The notes under the pieces: model-generated
The model's database searches: none
What the model saw: only the letters and a program-made list of their open reading frames with translations
What the model was told of the DNA's origin: nothing
Position numbers and translations under genes: made by a program
Assembly: GCA_021464415.1 (NCBI GenBank)
Contig: CM038471.1
Location: forward strand, 15,228,422 to 15,292,421
Reading direction: 5' to 3'
Source: Lonicera japonica
Lineage: Eukaryota > Streptophyta > Magnoliopsida > Dipsacales > Caprifoliaceae
DNA: 64,000 nt
In this document: positions 1 to 11,982 of the stretch, piece after piece
How the letters are laid out: each line of letters starts with the position of its first letter
Numbering within the stretch: position 1 is the stretch's first letter

Positions 1-212
1 GCACTTTCTTTTTTCTCGATTACAAGATAGATTCATTGATATTATTTTCCTCAAAATCATGAATAGTATTATTTTTTATTTTTTAATGCAAGTGAAAATA
101 TATAACTGTTGAATGCAACTTTTTGAATAACACAGGTTGATTATATATATATATATATATATTTCAAAATTTAGTCAAGGAAGTTGTGAACTTGTTCTTA
201 TTGGGTTTGATT

Positions 213-449
213 TGTTAAGATTATAGAAAAGAGATAAATATTATTGAATTGATTGTATGAATTTACTGTATTGAATTGAATACAACATAAAAGGGAGAGC
301 TCTATTTATAGAGATTTACAAGACAATATAAAATGAAAGAACTAATTTAGCCTAACTATGCAATACAATAAGGAAACAAAATAGTATTGTGAATGGAGTA
401 ACTAGAATAAGGAAATAAAATAAAATAAAATAAATAAGGAAATCTTACA
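213..449 (-). repeat. LTR of the TRIM-like element (3' LTR in element orientation)
   Basis: 237 bp, TG...CA ends, with a short terminal inverted repeat (TGTTAAGATT / AATCTTACA). It shares almost its whole length with 1103-1323. It contains a tataaaatgaaag-like A-rich stretch and a TTTATAGAG segment. Confidence 0.8.
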
Positions 450-1102
450 CCCCCCCTCTCAAACTCAAGAAGGCTTTGAAAGCATTATGAGTTTGGACAC
501 GAGAAAGTAAAATTTATACCAACTTTAGTTTGGAAAGGCGAACGAGCTGGGTAGACAAACTAGCATATAGGCGAACGAGGACAGGCAAGTCGACAAGGAG
601 AACTGAGTTTTCGAGAATTTCGATAGATAGAGCCAACAAGGATGACAGGTCCGGTGTAGAAAATCTAGAATATAAAATCTGGGTCGAACAACTGGAATAG
701 AAAATCTAGGTAGAAAAACTGGAATAGAAAATTTAGGTAGAAGGAAAATCTGGATATTGGAACAAAGATCTTAGGGCGATGGATAAAAACTAAATCTAAA
801 TACGTGAATAGTAAACGAATATTATGCTTAACACCCTCCTTCACGTGCGACCACATACTTGTACGTGAAGAGCGGACGGGAACAAGATTACACAAAACAA
901 ACAAATTTCAGATTAATAGATGGGGGATGGAGATGAAGGTGAAGGTTTGATGGAGATGAAGGTTTGGATGGTGAACGATGAACAGTGGTTTTGGATTGAT
1001 TGTGGATAGGTGAGTCGGCGAGGAAGTGATGAGGCGCGAAAGGATTGTATTACTGGTCATGGTCTAGCAGAAGGTCAAGAGAATCTTACACCTCTTATGC
1101 CA

Positions 1103-1323
1103 TGTTAAGATTATAGAAAAGAGAGAAATATAATTGAATTGATTGTATGAATTGATTATATTGAATATTACATAAAGGGAGAAGCTATATTTATAGAGCC
1201 TTAGAGAAAATAACTAATCTAGCCTAACTATGCAATATAATAAAGAAAATAGATAATATTGTGAATAGAATAATTAGAATAAGGAAATAAAATAAATAAA
1301 TAAATAAATAAGGAAACCTAACA
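1103..1323 (-). repeat. LTR of the TRIM-like element (5' LTR in element orientation)
   Basis: 221 bp, TG...CA ends. It differs from its partner by scattered substitutions and small deletions, so the insertion is not recent. Confidence 0.8.
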
Positions 1324-3537
1324 TGACTCACATCTCTACCACTCACTAGCCGGCTTTGTAGACTTTGTTCCTTTCTAGAAATTAGGAAACGCTAATAGTA
1401 TGTAAACAAATACGGTAACCCTTTTATATCATTTGTCTCTTAGAGGGATTTAAAATTGTACAAAATAAGATTTGAACATGCTCTTGACAAGAGTTTGAAC
1501 TTATATTTTTGCCGTCCTCGAATCCTCTCTAAAGACTTACTTTAGCTTTGAATTCAATATACCTCTCATGGAGTCCTGCATTTTTTTTATTATTTTGTGA
1601 AACTCGCATTCTCAGTTTTGAACCCGTGAGGCATGCGCTATACTAGAAACTTGTGTGCCTAATGAGGATAAATATCTAAACAAGCTCCTCGTTAAAATAT
1701 CCAAATTTGTCAACCAAACCTCATAGAGGTATTTTTGAAATAAATTTAAAGTACGGGGGAAGGTTATTGTAATTTGTCTTGATACAATGAAGAATATTAT
1801 AATACTCCTTAAATTGATAGTAAGTTAGTACTTCTTAAATAACTTATTGAGACATTTCGAGAAATATTAATTTAAGATTAAGGAAGTTAAACAAACCCGA
1901 AAGGTTACTGTAATTGTTCCCTCTTGACTATAACCTTGAGATACATGTATTGTGATTTCGGAATTAATAATTCCACAATGATATAGACACAATATATAAA
2001 GTATATATATATATATAATGAAATCAATTTTTAGTACGCAAATGCGGATCAATCATTTTGATAAGGATCTTAATATGTTATATAGTATATTTTTTGTTCA
2101 TATATATGATATTGACACCCTCTATATTGGAAATTTTTACATGCAGACTAGTCCGTATGTGAAACGCTCTCACCTTTTTATATATATATATGCATATGTT
2201 ATATAGTATATATTCATATGGATGAGAGGGGTTGGCCCAGTAGTACGCAACCTTTATTTTTGTCTTGAGGTCAATGATTTGACTCACGGAAGATAGATCG
2301 GGGGGGTTTTCTTTATTTGTAGGATTAAGGGAGACACTTATACCTTCCTTATTTTTTTTTTAAAATGTATCCATATGAATATTTTATGGATATAAACGAT
2401 AATCTAATTTCATAACAAAATTGACTTGGGCTTTAGAGGGCCTGCGAGATAATAAATAAATAAATAAAAAAGATGCCCCTTGAATTATTGGATTTGATAG
2501 CTACATTTTCCTCATGGGATTTTTGAATCAAATTTTATTTTTGCTATGTAGTCCATATATCAAATCTAATAACAAAAAAATATTTCTATTTTTCATCGTT
2601 GATTAAATTAAAATTAATTTAAAAAGGTAACAAATAGGACTACTCTGGGTAGGGGGTATGTGGGGACCAACGGGGTCATGGCCCCCTCTGGAATTGAAAA
2701 CAATTAATAGGGTAATATAATGGTAATAAAAAGGTTCTATGGTTATTTTCATATGTTTCTGAACTTTAGGGTGTAGCTTGTAATTATTTTTGATCATTAA
2801 TGCCAGTTTTGTAGTAAGATACAGGTAGAAAATTAATCTTATTCAATTAATCTTCTTCCTGCCAAACTTCTTTCATGCCCCTGCTGTTTCAAAATTTTTT
2901 TTTCATAGCTCCAAGTAGTTATTGTTTGTTCAAAAAATAAGAAGTGTAGGTAATGGCACAAAAAAATAAAATAAAACCTTCTCTCACTCCGAATTTATCT
3001 AAAATATAAATGATGTGTACCAAAAAATGTAATAAAAGTGTCACTAAAGATCATTTTAAATTGTAGATGATTCATTTAGAGTGTTGATAACCATACATTT
3101 TTTTTTCTTTTTTTAATATTATAGTTCTAATTTACTCCCCTTGAATCTTTACCATGGCGCTGCCCCTGAGGCAATTAATTTGAGATTGGAGGGAATATAT
3201 CCTTCAAAAAAATTTATCCTACAACCCCCCGGGCCCCCTCCCTTCTCAAATTAAAGATCTCACTTTATTTTTAGAATGTCATAAACAAAAAGTTCCATTT
3301 TCCTTGTGGTACATGTCAATTTACTAAATCTCAAAATAAAAAATATTGTTGTAGGGACCATTGATACCCTAAAATTGTGTTTCTCCAACTTATAGCAAAA
3401 ATCGTGTTTTTGCAATTATTTTTATCAAATAGAACCTTATTGTAGAATTCATCGCTCCAAATATTCATCGAATGGCAATTTCTTATATCCTTTGATAGCA
3501 AGTTTACTATTGTATATTTACTGGGGACGGAAGGAAT

Positions 3538-4042
3538 GAGAGCATCCCCAACCGTTATATAAAATTTAATGTATAAATCTTATGTGTTAGCCTACTTTTA
3601 CACCAAACATGAAATTAAAATAAAAAAAATGTTTCAAAAGTAATTTTGCAAACTCTTGTGTAAAATTTTTAAAACCATTAAGAAACCTACATGATGTTAC
3701 ATGTCACTTTATATTATTTTTCATAATATTTTCTTGAATTTTTTAAAACATAATTTTATAATAACTATAGATCTTGTTTTATATGCTTTGATTAATGAAT
3801 ATATTTCAATTATATAATTTTTACTAAAATTCATATTTTCGTATTAGTAGTCATAATATTTATTAAAGTTCTACACAAAAATTGAGGAGAGGTGATGTGG
3901 CAGTGTACAACATGTATGTATTTTACATATTCATTTTGTAAAAAACTTATTTTGACACGGCTGCTGGAACACTTTTTTTTTTTTTAACACAATTTGTATA
4001 TTTTACACAAAACATGATTTTCCATTATAGCTAAAGATGCTC
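3538..4042. mobile_element. MITE with AGAGCATC termini
   Basis: The left end reads AGAGCATCcccAac and the right end, reversed, AGAGCATCtttAgc. These are imperfect terminal inverted repeats of a common plant MITE type (GAGCATCTCCAA-like ends). The roughly 505 bp interior is very AT-rich and non-coding. No convincing target duplication was seen, so the boundaries could be off by a few bases. Confidence 0.55.
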
Positions 4043-4227
4043 TAATTGAATATTGCTTTTGATGGTAAAAACCATGTTATTTGTAATGGCGGTGTACTAA
4101 TTAACTAACTAGTTCAAGATGTTATTGCAGATTAAGAAACTCATGAAATTTCATCATGCTTGACCAATGATACGTGAAGCCGATTAGAAGATAGATTCAT
4201 GAGAATTTTCTCCCTCAAAATCATTAA

Positions 4228-4789
4228 GGCCTCGTTTGATTCGGGTATTAAAAAGTGTGATGGGATTATTAATACTACTTTTTTTATAATACTTTGTTTG
4301 GTTCCCACAAATGTGCCCGGATTATTAATACCGGGACTAACTTAATCCCACTCTTTGTGGTATAATTTAATACCAAGGGGGAGGTGGTATTGTTTATCCG
4401 GGATTAAGAAAAAATGAACCGTATATTTTTAAAAATGCTATTATTACTATAATATTTTCAAAAATGCCACTACCACCCCCCTCCACCCCCACCACCACTA
4501 ATGACCCAACCCACCCCACCACCCGCATTAATGACCCAACCCACCCCCTACCCCACCACCACCACCACCATCGATGAGATGATGATTTTTTTTTATTCTA
4601 AAATATAATCTCATATACGAGTTACAAAACAAAACATGGTATTAACATTAGCATGGGTTATCCCAGTATTAATACTGCATGAATCAAACAGGGTATTGGT
4701 ATTAAATTAATACCATGATTAATAATCCAGTACTATTAATACTGGTATTATTAATCCCACTGACTCTAATACCTGAATCAAACGAGGCC
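4228..4789. mobile_element. Tourist-like (PIF/Harbinger type) MITE
   Basis: The termini are GGCCTCGTTTGATTC and its inverse GAATCAAACGAGGCC. They are flanked by TAA on both sides (4225-4227 and 4790-4792), the three-base target typical of PIF/Harbinger. The inverted similarity continues inward (gggtattaa / ttaataccagt-like). The interior has a C-rich ccacccc segment near 4470-4570. The unfilled site survives in unit 1 around position 60, where aaaatcat continues directly into gaatagtatt. Confidence 0.85.
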
Positions 4790-6596
4790 TAAGAGTATTT
4801 TCTTTTTCATTTTTTTTATGTAAGCGTATAACTGTTCAATGCACCATTTTGAATAAACAAGTTGATTTGATTTGATTTTATATATATATATTTTTTTTTT
4901 CAAAATTTAGTCTAGGACTTAGAAACATATCATATAGTGTTTGAACTTGTTCTTATTGGGTTTGACTTACATTTATGCCGTCCAATAGCCATCTTTGTCT
5001 TGCTTTCTTTCTATAAATTAGAAAATTGTAAATGTAACGTAAACAAATGGGGTAACCCTCCAATATCATTTGTCCCTTACAGGGATTTGAAATTGCTCTA
5101 AATAAGGTTTGAATGTGCCCCCAACAGAGTTTGAACTTACATTTTTGCTGTTGTCGAGTCTTTTCTAATGACTTGCTTTGGCTTTGAATTCAACATGGTT
5201 CCCATGAAATCCTGCATTTTTTATTATTTTGTGAAACTTGCATTCTCAGTTTTGAACTTGCGTCTCTCATGAGGCGTGCGCTATACCAGAAACTCGTGTG
5301 CCTAATGACGATAAATATCTAAAGATGCTCCTCGTTAATATATCAAAATTTGTCAACTAAACCTCATGGAGTTATTTTTGTAATAAATATAAAGTGCGGG
5401 GGAGGTTATTGTAATTTGTCTTGATACAATGACGAATATTATAATACTCCTTAAATTGATTGTAAGTCGGTACTTCTTAAATAACTTATTGAGACATTTC
5501 GAGAAATATTAATTTATGATTAAGGAAGTAAAACAAATTCGAAAGGGTACGTAATTGTTCCCTCTTGACTCTGACCTTGAGATACATGTATTGTGATTTC
5601 GGAATTAATAATTCCACAATGATATAGACACCATATATAAAGTATATATAGACAACATATATAAAGTATATACAGAACCCATATATTGATATATATATAT
5701 ATATAGTGAAGGCGAATGATCTTAAGATGATTAATTTTTTATTCTCAAATGCGGATCCACCATTTTGAAAAGATGGATGGATTTTTTGATGGAAATTGGT
5801 GAAAATGATCTTCACGAGTTGTTAATCATCTTCACAAAATTTTATCAAAAAATTCAACTGGGAAGTCAGCTAACTAAAGATCAAAAATTTTAAAGGCTAA
5901 AAATGCTCATATTTATCAATTTCTTACTTAGCCCACTTTCTGATTGAATATTTCAATGAAATTTTATAGAAACGATTAGTAATCTTGAAAATTATTTTAA
6001 CCAAGTTTCTTAAAAAAATCTATTTATTTATTTATTCCTTTAAAATGATTGATACTCAGAAGATCCTTTTGCTATGTGTGATATTGACACCATATATATA
6101 TATGCATATGTTATGTACTATATTTTTGTCCATGTATATATGGGAATTCTGCATTTTTTATTATTTTGTGAAACTTGCATTCTCATCTTTGAACTAGCGA
6201 GTCTCATGAAGCGTGTGCTATACTAGAAACTCGTGTGCCTAATGAGGAAAAATATCTAAAGATGCTCCTCGTTAATATATCAAAATTTGTCAACTAAATC
6301 TCATGGAGTTATTTTTAAAAAAAAATATAAGTGCGGGGAAGGTTATTGTAATTTGTCTTGATACAATGAAGAATATTATAATACTCCTTAAATTGATTGT
6401 AAGTCGGTACTTCTTAAATAATTATTGAGACATTTCGAGAAATATTAATTTAAGATTAAGGAAGTAAAACAAATCCGAAAGGGTAATTGATCCCTCTTGA
6501 CTCTGACCTTGAGATACATGTATTCTGATTTCGGAACTAATAATTCCACAATGATAACGACACCACATATAAAGTATATACAGACCCAATATATTG

Positions 6597-6621
6597 ATAT
6601 ATATATATATATATATATATA
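6597..6621. repeat. TA microsatellite
   Basis: An uninterrupted (TA)n tract. Equivalent tracts occur at about 5690-5705 and 7513-7538 in the sister units of the array, and others lie near 139-163 and 9659-9686. Confidence 0.8.
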
Positions 6622-7913
6622 GTGAAGGGGAAAGGATCTTAAGATGATTAGTTTTTGATCCGCAAATGCGGATCAACTATTTTGTGAAGATGGTTGAAAT
6701 TTTTGATGAAAATTGGTAAAAATGATCTTCATGATTTGTACATTATTTTCCCAAAATTTTATCAAAAAATTCAATTGGGAAGTTGGTTAACTAAAGATCT
6801 ATAATTTTAACAGCAAAAATGCTCATATTTATCAATTTCTTAGTTAGCCCACTTTTCGATTGAATATTACGATAAAATTTTGTAGAAATGATTAGTAATC
6901 TTGAAAATTATTTTAACCAAGTTTCTTAAAAAAAACTATTTATTTATTTATTCCTTTAAAATGGTTGGTACTCAGAAGATCCTTTTGCTATGTGTGATAT
7001 TGACACCATATATATATATGCATATGTTATGTACTATATTTTTTGTCCATGTATATGGGAATCCTGCATTTTTTATTATTTTGTGAAACTTGCATTCTCA
7101 GTTTTGAACTTGCGAGCCTCATGAAGCGTGCGCTATACTAGAAACTCGTGTGCCTAATGAGGATAAATATCTAAAGATGCTCCTCATTAGTATATCAAAA
7201 TTTGTCAACTAAATTTCATGGAGTTATTTTTGTAATAAATATAAAGTGCGGGGGAGGTTATTGTAATTTGTCTTGATACAATGAAGAATATTATAATACT
7301 CCTTAAATCGATTATAAGTCATTACTTCTTAAATAACTTATTGAGACATTTCGAGAAATATTAATTTAAGATTAAGGAAGTAAAACAAATCCGAAAGGGT
7401 AATTGTTCCCTCTTGAGTCTGACCTTGAGATACATGTATTGTGATTTCGGAATTAATAATTCCACAATGATATCGACACCATATATAAAGTATATACAGA
7501 CCCCATATATTGATATATATATATATATATATATATAGTGAAGGGGAAGGATCTTAAGATGATTAATTTTTGGTACTCAAATGCGGATCAATCATTTTGA
7601 GAAGATGGATGAATGTTTTGATGGAAATTGGTGAAAATGATCTTCATGATTTGTAGATCATCTTCACAAAATTTTATCAAAAAATTCAACTGCGAAGTCG
7701 GCTAACTACAGATTTAAAACTTTAATGGCAAAAAATGCTCATATTTATCAATTTCTTAGTTAACCCATTTTCTGATTGAATATTTCGATGAAATTTTGTA
7801 GAAATGATTATTAATCTTGAAAATTATTTTAACAAAGTTTCTGAAAAAAATATATTTATTTACTCCTTTAAAATGGTTGGTACTCTTAAGATCCTTTTGC
7901 TATATGTGATATT

Positions 7914-8691
7914 TGATGTGGACAAGGCTAGTACATGCTCAAGCATGTGGATTGAAGCGTACACATGCCCAATTTAAGTTCTCATAGGCCCGATTACAAG
8001 AGCTTGTTCAAGAAAATTCAAAGAAGATTGTATTTTAATTATAGAACTTGTTTATTATTTTATGTTAGGTTGTTTTAAAATTAGTATCTTGTCATGTACT
8101 TGATGATATCATTGCTTACATCATGCATCGATAATGTCATCACTTATATCATGCATTGATAATGTCATCACTTACATCGTGCATCGATAATGTCATTACT
8201 TACATAATTTTTTAGTGATGTCATGGCTTACATCATTTGTAGTAGGTGAGAATAAATGTGAGCCCTTAGATCGTAGTTGGTGGGATTGAATATAGATCAT
8301 TGGATTTATTTTGTAACAACTATAAATAGCTCCCCATCCCATTCCACTTGAAAAATATAATGAAGAGAGCTATGGATTAATAAAATTAAGAGAGCTTTTC
8401 TCCTTTGTTCTTTAAGAACATGTTGAACAAATCCGGTTTGTCTGTAATGTTCATTCGACTTATCAATTGATTCATCATCATCAATTGTGGCGTCATTCAC
8501 GTATACCAAGGTTCGCATCTCTTTATAAGTGTTGGGTCGCGGTGTCCATCAATTCATCTACCCTTATATACCAAGGTTCTTGCTTCTTTGTAAGTAACGG
8601 GTCACGATGCCATCCGAATCTGATTATAGAAACGATCTTTTCGTCCGTCTTTGCTACGGGTTTCGTCACGTTGTTGGTGTGGTTCGTATCA
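7914..8691 (+). mobile_element. Solo LTR, gypsy-type, TSD ATATT
   Basis: This 778 bp segment begins TGATGTGGACAAGG and ends GGTTCGTATCA. It interrupts the third tandem unit and is flanked by ATATT at 7909-7913 and 8692-8696. The sister unit at 6080-6095 shows the intact tgtgatattgacacc site. The 3' portion (8380-8560) resembles the LTRs at 54272-55029 and 57477-58244: a shared aagaacatgttgaa stretch, gacttatcaat, gtggcgtcattcac and taccaaggttc. It therefore belongs to a related family. No internal domain remains, so it is the usual product of LTR-LTR recombination. Small open frames inside are not genes. Confidence 0.85.
8104..8208. repeat. Minisatellite inside the solo LTR (about 28 bp, 3-4 copies)
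   Basis: Copies of a taatgtcatcacttacatc unit alternate with atgcatcga. The units differ by a few bases. Confidence 0.7.
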
Positions 8692-9140
8692 ATATTGACA
8701 CCATATATATATATGCATATATTATGTAGTATATTTTTTGTCCATGTATATATGATATTGACACTATATATATGTGCGTCTGTTATATTGTATAAATCTT
8801 GTCCATATGAATATTTTATGGATATAAAACTAATATAATTTCATAACAAATTTGACTTGGGCTTTAAAGGGCCTGCGAGATAATAAAAGAAAAAAAAATG
8901 TCCATTGAATTATTGGATTTGATGGATACATTTTGTTTCCTTTTGAGATTTTATAATCGTACTTTATTTTTTCAATATAGTTCATATATCAAATCTAGTA
9001 ATAAAAAATAAATTTCATTCTTTATTACGAATTAAATTAAAATAAGTGTTTATTTAAAAGGTAACAAAGTAACATATGGCTATTCAAGGGCGGAGGTATG
9101 GACCACCGGGGTCAAGACCTCCTCTAGAATTGAAAACAAT

Positions 9141-9653
9141 GGGGGTGCGTTTGTCACGTGTGATTGGATATGATATCTTTATCCTATCTCGTGATTGGTG
9201 TAGCGCGGGATAAGATTGCACTCGAGATTAATTATCCTTTTGTCTCATTAGAATCGGATAAAACTATACCACCCCTATAGGTGATATTATTTTATCTCGT
9301 GGTCACTGGATAACAAAACGAACATAAAAATAATTTTTTAATTAATTTATTTTTATTTTGATCTTCTTCTTTACGCACTTTAGATAATCAAATTAATTAA
9401 TAAAAATTTTCGACCACCCAAAATTATAGTAACTCAACTAATAAAATTCATTTCTCCTATAATATAGTATTTTTATTTTTCTTTTATTAAATGAAGGTAT
9501 TTATAAAAAAAATTAGTTTTATAAAAAAGTGAAATTTACATTAGAATTTGAAATTGTATTTAATGCCTAATTCGTAAATATTGTATCTAATATAGAACTT
9601 TTCTCTCTGAAGAGTTCTTGCAAAACTTATTTATAAATAGAAGAATCGCATTA

Positions 9654-9684
<31 letters not shown>

Positions 9685-9968
9685 TTGTGGACAACAATTA
9701 AAATTGCATGTATTTTTAAAACAAAAGTGAGTTGTGTTGTATAATATATATCCAGACTTGCAATCCACAACTCCATTAAATGCAAAGTTTATTAAATCTT
9801 CATCCAACTAGTTCTTTTCCTGTCCAATCCGGCCCGCTTAATCCTTATCCAACTGATTCATTTCCTATCCTATTCTACATAATTCCTATCTGACTATTTC
9901 CGACTTTTATCATATTCGGCCTTTATCTTATCCAATCCTACATCCTTATCCGGCGCACCAAACACACC
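9141..9968. mobile_element. MITE-like or small non-autonomous DNA transposon
   Basis: An 828 bp block is present in unit 2 but missing from unit 1, where gaaaacaat runs straight into taatagggtaatat. Its ends are GGGTGCGTTTG and CAAACACACC, an imperfect inverted repeat of the type seen in plant Tourist or hAT-like MITEs. TTA follows the right end, but no perfect left copy is visible, so the superfamily is unsettled. The interior has no coding capacity; it holds an (AT)n tract at 9659-9686 and repeated ttatcc motifs at both ends. Confidence 0.65.
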
Positions 9969-10655
9969 TTAGGATAATATAGGGGTAATAAAAAGTAACT
10001 ATGTATCTTTTTGTAACTTTTCAAACTTATGGATTTAGTTTGTAATTATTATTGAACATTAATGTCAGTTTTGTAGTAAGATATAGGGCGATGTGTGCAA
10101 AAAAAAGAGAGTAAAAGACAGGGAGAAAATTAATTTTCTTCCTACCAAACTTCTTTCATACCCCTATTGTTTCATTGTTTTTTCATAACTCCAAGTAGTT
10201 ATTGTTTGTTTTAAAAAAGAAGAGTTAGTAATGGCACAAAAAAATAAAATAAAATCTTCTATCTCACTCCTAGTTTATGTAAAATATAAATGATGTGTAC
10301 CAAAAATTGCAATAAAAATGTCACTAAAGATCATTTCAAAGTGTAGAGGATTCATTTGCAGAGTTAATAACCAAACCACTTATATATATGTATATTATAG
10401 TTCTAATTTAATCCCCCCCTCCTCCCCCGCCCCTTGAATATTTACCATGGCTCTGCCCCCAAGGCTATTAATTTGAGATTGGAGGGCATATATCCTTTAA
10501 AAAATTTTATACACCCCCTCCTCTTCCCCCTTCTTTCTTTCAAACTAAAGATCTCACTTTATTTTTAGAATGTCAAAGTTCCATTTTCCTTCTGTTGCAT
10601 GTCAATTTACTAAATCTCAGAATAAAAAATATTGTTGTAAGGACCATTGATCCTA

Positions 10656-10850
10656 AAAAGTATTATCTATGTGAGGTACCTCCCTCCGTTTAATGTTAAG
10701 TTTCTAATTTGACTAGTTTAAAATAAAAACTAATTTGAATACATTTGTGAGATATGATACATTTATTATATCTACTAGGTTTAATGAATCAATGATACTC
10801 TTTGGGATGATGGCATTATATTATGTGATCGGCAAATAATTATAATCACC
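10656..10850. other. Spacer without recognised feature
   Basis: AT-rich sequence between the end of the duplicated backbone and the first subterminal motifs of the CACTA element. No open frame, RNA gene or repeat was recognised. Confidence 0.5.
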
Positions 10851-10867
10851 ACACCAACGGGGGATTT

Positions 10868-11075
10868 GGGCGACGTAGTAAATTTACTAGGTCGCCTAGG
10901 ATATAAATAAGCGATGTAGAAGCATGTAGGTCGCCTTAAGTTTTCTTATACGACGTAAGGTAATACTCAGTCGCTCATGATTAAACTAGGCGACGAAGGT
11001 ATCACCTACGTCGTATAAGAATAACTTAGGAGACGTTGGAATTTTCCTTCGTCGCCTAACACCATTTGAACACCA
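10868..11075. repeat. CACTA subterminal repeat array
   Basis: About ten degenerate copies of a ggcgacgtagg-type motif alternate in orientation roughly every 20 bp (for example gggcgacgtag, taggtcgcctagg, taggcgacgaagg, cgtcgcctaac). CACTA elements carry such arrays as transposase binding sites. A sparser set lies at about 12520-12600. Confidence 0.7.
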
Positions 11076-11117
11076 AGACTTTATGTGATGGTCAACTAGG
11101 TTTTGACTCGATCATTT

Positions 11118-11222
11118 AGGCGATTTGAAGTTGGAAATCAACATTATTTTCCTCAAAAATATTAATTTGATCTTTAGCTACTTTAGCTTTTATTAATATT
11201 AATTTTTAAGTAAATTTTATGT
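11118..11222 (+). repeat. Direct repeat inside the CACTA 5' region, copy 1
   Basis: It runs from ggcgatttgaagttggaaatc to ttaatttttaagtaa and matches 12670-12780, about 1.55 kb downstream. The two copies bracket DNA (11226-12655) that lacks obvious CACTA sequence until about 12500. That suggests either an internal duplication or a composite of two element ends. Confidence 0.65.
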
Positions 11223-11225
11223 TTA

Positions 11226-11640
11226 TATATATCCATTAGTTCTACTGCAACGTGGATTACTGTGCGATTACTGGGGCCAATAATCCTGATTACTGGGGCC
11301 AATAATATGGATTACAGGCCCCAGTAATCTCATCGATTTCCCAAGGTGGTGCAGTAATTTGAATGCACGCATCTCTTCGGTTTCCAAAGTTGCTGCGGCT
11401 ATTTAATAAAACCATCATAATAACAATTGGAATGCACGCATCTCTTTGGTTTCCAAAGTGACTACCCTTCATATTCCAAGGGACTACTATATAAACATGA
11501 CTAGGGGTAACCTGTGCCGATGGCACTGCGGCATTAATTATGTAATTATGAACGAAACTACAAAGTAAACTAACAATGATAATTCATTTTTTTTAGAAAT
11601 AAAAGATAAAGCTAGTGATGAAAATTTGATTTTTTTTTGT
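11226..11640. other. Non-coding block with small repeats
   Basis: It holds repeated gattactggggccaat motifs (about 11267-11305), with an inverted partner ggccccagtaatc at 11317-11330. A duplicated gaatgcacgcatctctt segment lies at about 11361 and 11431. The minus-strand open frame across it simply translates these repeats, so I do not call a gene. Confidence 0.5.
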
Positions 11641-11857
11641 TTTTTAACGTATTGATCCTTTTTTTAACGTACTAGGGTTTGCCTGTGCCAATGGCACAAT
11701 AAAATCCAAGAATTTGTTAACATTGTAAATAAATTTAAGCATTTATACAACAACGACAAATGAAAATAAATGGTGTACAAGATGAGATATAAAGAAACAA
11801 CTTATTTTCCATTGATGAAAGTAAAATTACAAAGGCGAGACTTCGATATCTAACTTA

Positions 11858-11982
11858 TTACATATTCAAAGCAAGAAATACAAAAAGAGAGGGCTTTGAT
11901 TACATATTCCAAGCAAGAATATAAAAAGAGAGGGATTTGATTACATATTCGAAGCAAGAAATACAAAAAGAGATGGGTCAAT
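11858..11982. repeat. 41-42 bp tandem repeat, three copies
   Basis: Units begin ttacatattc at 11858, 11900 and 11941 and contain aagcaagaa and aaaaagagaggg. They sit downstream (minus-strand sense) of the small ORF at 12143-12307. Confidence 0.8.

Larger units (their letters stand above)
213..1323 (-). mobile_element. TRIM-like short LTR retrotransposon, complete, no coding capacity
   Basis: Two direct repeats of 237 and 221 bp (213-449 and 1103-1323) start TGTTAAGATTATAG and end CTTACA or CTAACA. They enclose only 653 bp. On the minus strand a polypurine tract lies inside the left LTR (complement of cccccccctctcaaac, about 449-465). A primer-binding site abuts the right LTR (1091-1102, reading TGGCATAAGAGG, 9 of 12 matches to the initiator-Met site). 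The flanks are TGATT (208-212) and TGACT (1324-1328), a five-base target duplication with one change. The paralogous unit at 4961-4970 shows the site unfilled. The internal region has no gag or pol, so mobility would need proteins from another element. Confidence 0.85.
1..4170. repeat. Local segmental duplication, unit 1
   Basis: Bases 1-212 plus 1324 to about 3370 align in order with 4171-4970, 4970-5830 and 8800-10655. Shared landmarks are the opening segment around a tcctcaaaatcat motif, the line ending ttattgggtttga, the block around cgtgtgcctaatgagg, and a block ending near agggaccattgat. Unit 1 lacks the MITE at 4228 and the insert at 9141, and carries the LTR element at 213-1323. The right boundary is approximate because 3370-4170 has no clear partner. 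Outside the inserted elements I see no coding potential; short open frames here are low-complexity TA-rich sequence. Confidence 0.75.
5211..8750. repeat. 0.92 kb tandem array, three copies
   Basis: The landmark cctgcattttttattattttg recurs at about 5211, 6148 and 7063, giving periods of 937 and 915 bp. Each unit carries the same series: cgtgtgcctaatga, a gtgcgggg(g)agg block, ccttgagatacatg, a TA microsatellite, aaatgcggatc, and a gatcctttt...tgtgatattgacacc end. The third unit is split by the solo LTR at 7914-8691 and resumes at 8692. Unit 1 of the segmental duplication has one partial copy (about 1580-2100), so the amplification is specific to unit 2. Short open frames in the array are repeats of each other and are not genes. 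Confidence 0.8.
4171..10655. repeat. Local segmental duplication, unit 2 (expanded)
   Basis: This is the second copy of the 1-3370 backbone, enlarged by a Tourist-like MITE, a three-copy tandem array, a solo LTR and a MITE-like insert. Removing these restores collinearity with unit 1. Homology stops close to 10655, just past the accattgat motif. Confidence 0.75.

Noticed and set aside
665..904. 79-codon minus-strand frame inside the TRIM-like element
   Set aside because: Phe/Leu-rich low-complexity translation of a short repeated gaaaatctaggtag-type sequence; no gag or pol similarity.
5211..8750. CRISPR-like or phage-like repeat array
   Set aside because: Units are 0.9 kb without short identical repeats and unique spacers, and the context is a plant nuclear genome.
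11290..11526. 78-codon minus-strand frame with repeated FGNxRDACI
   Set aside because: The protein repeat reflects a short DNA duplication; no coding signal or family match.
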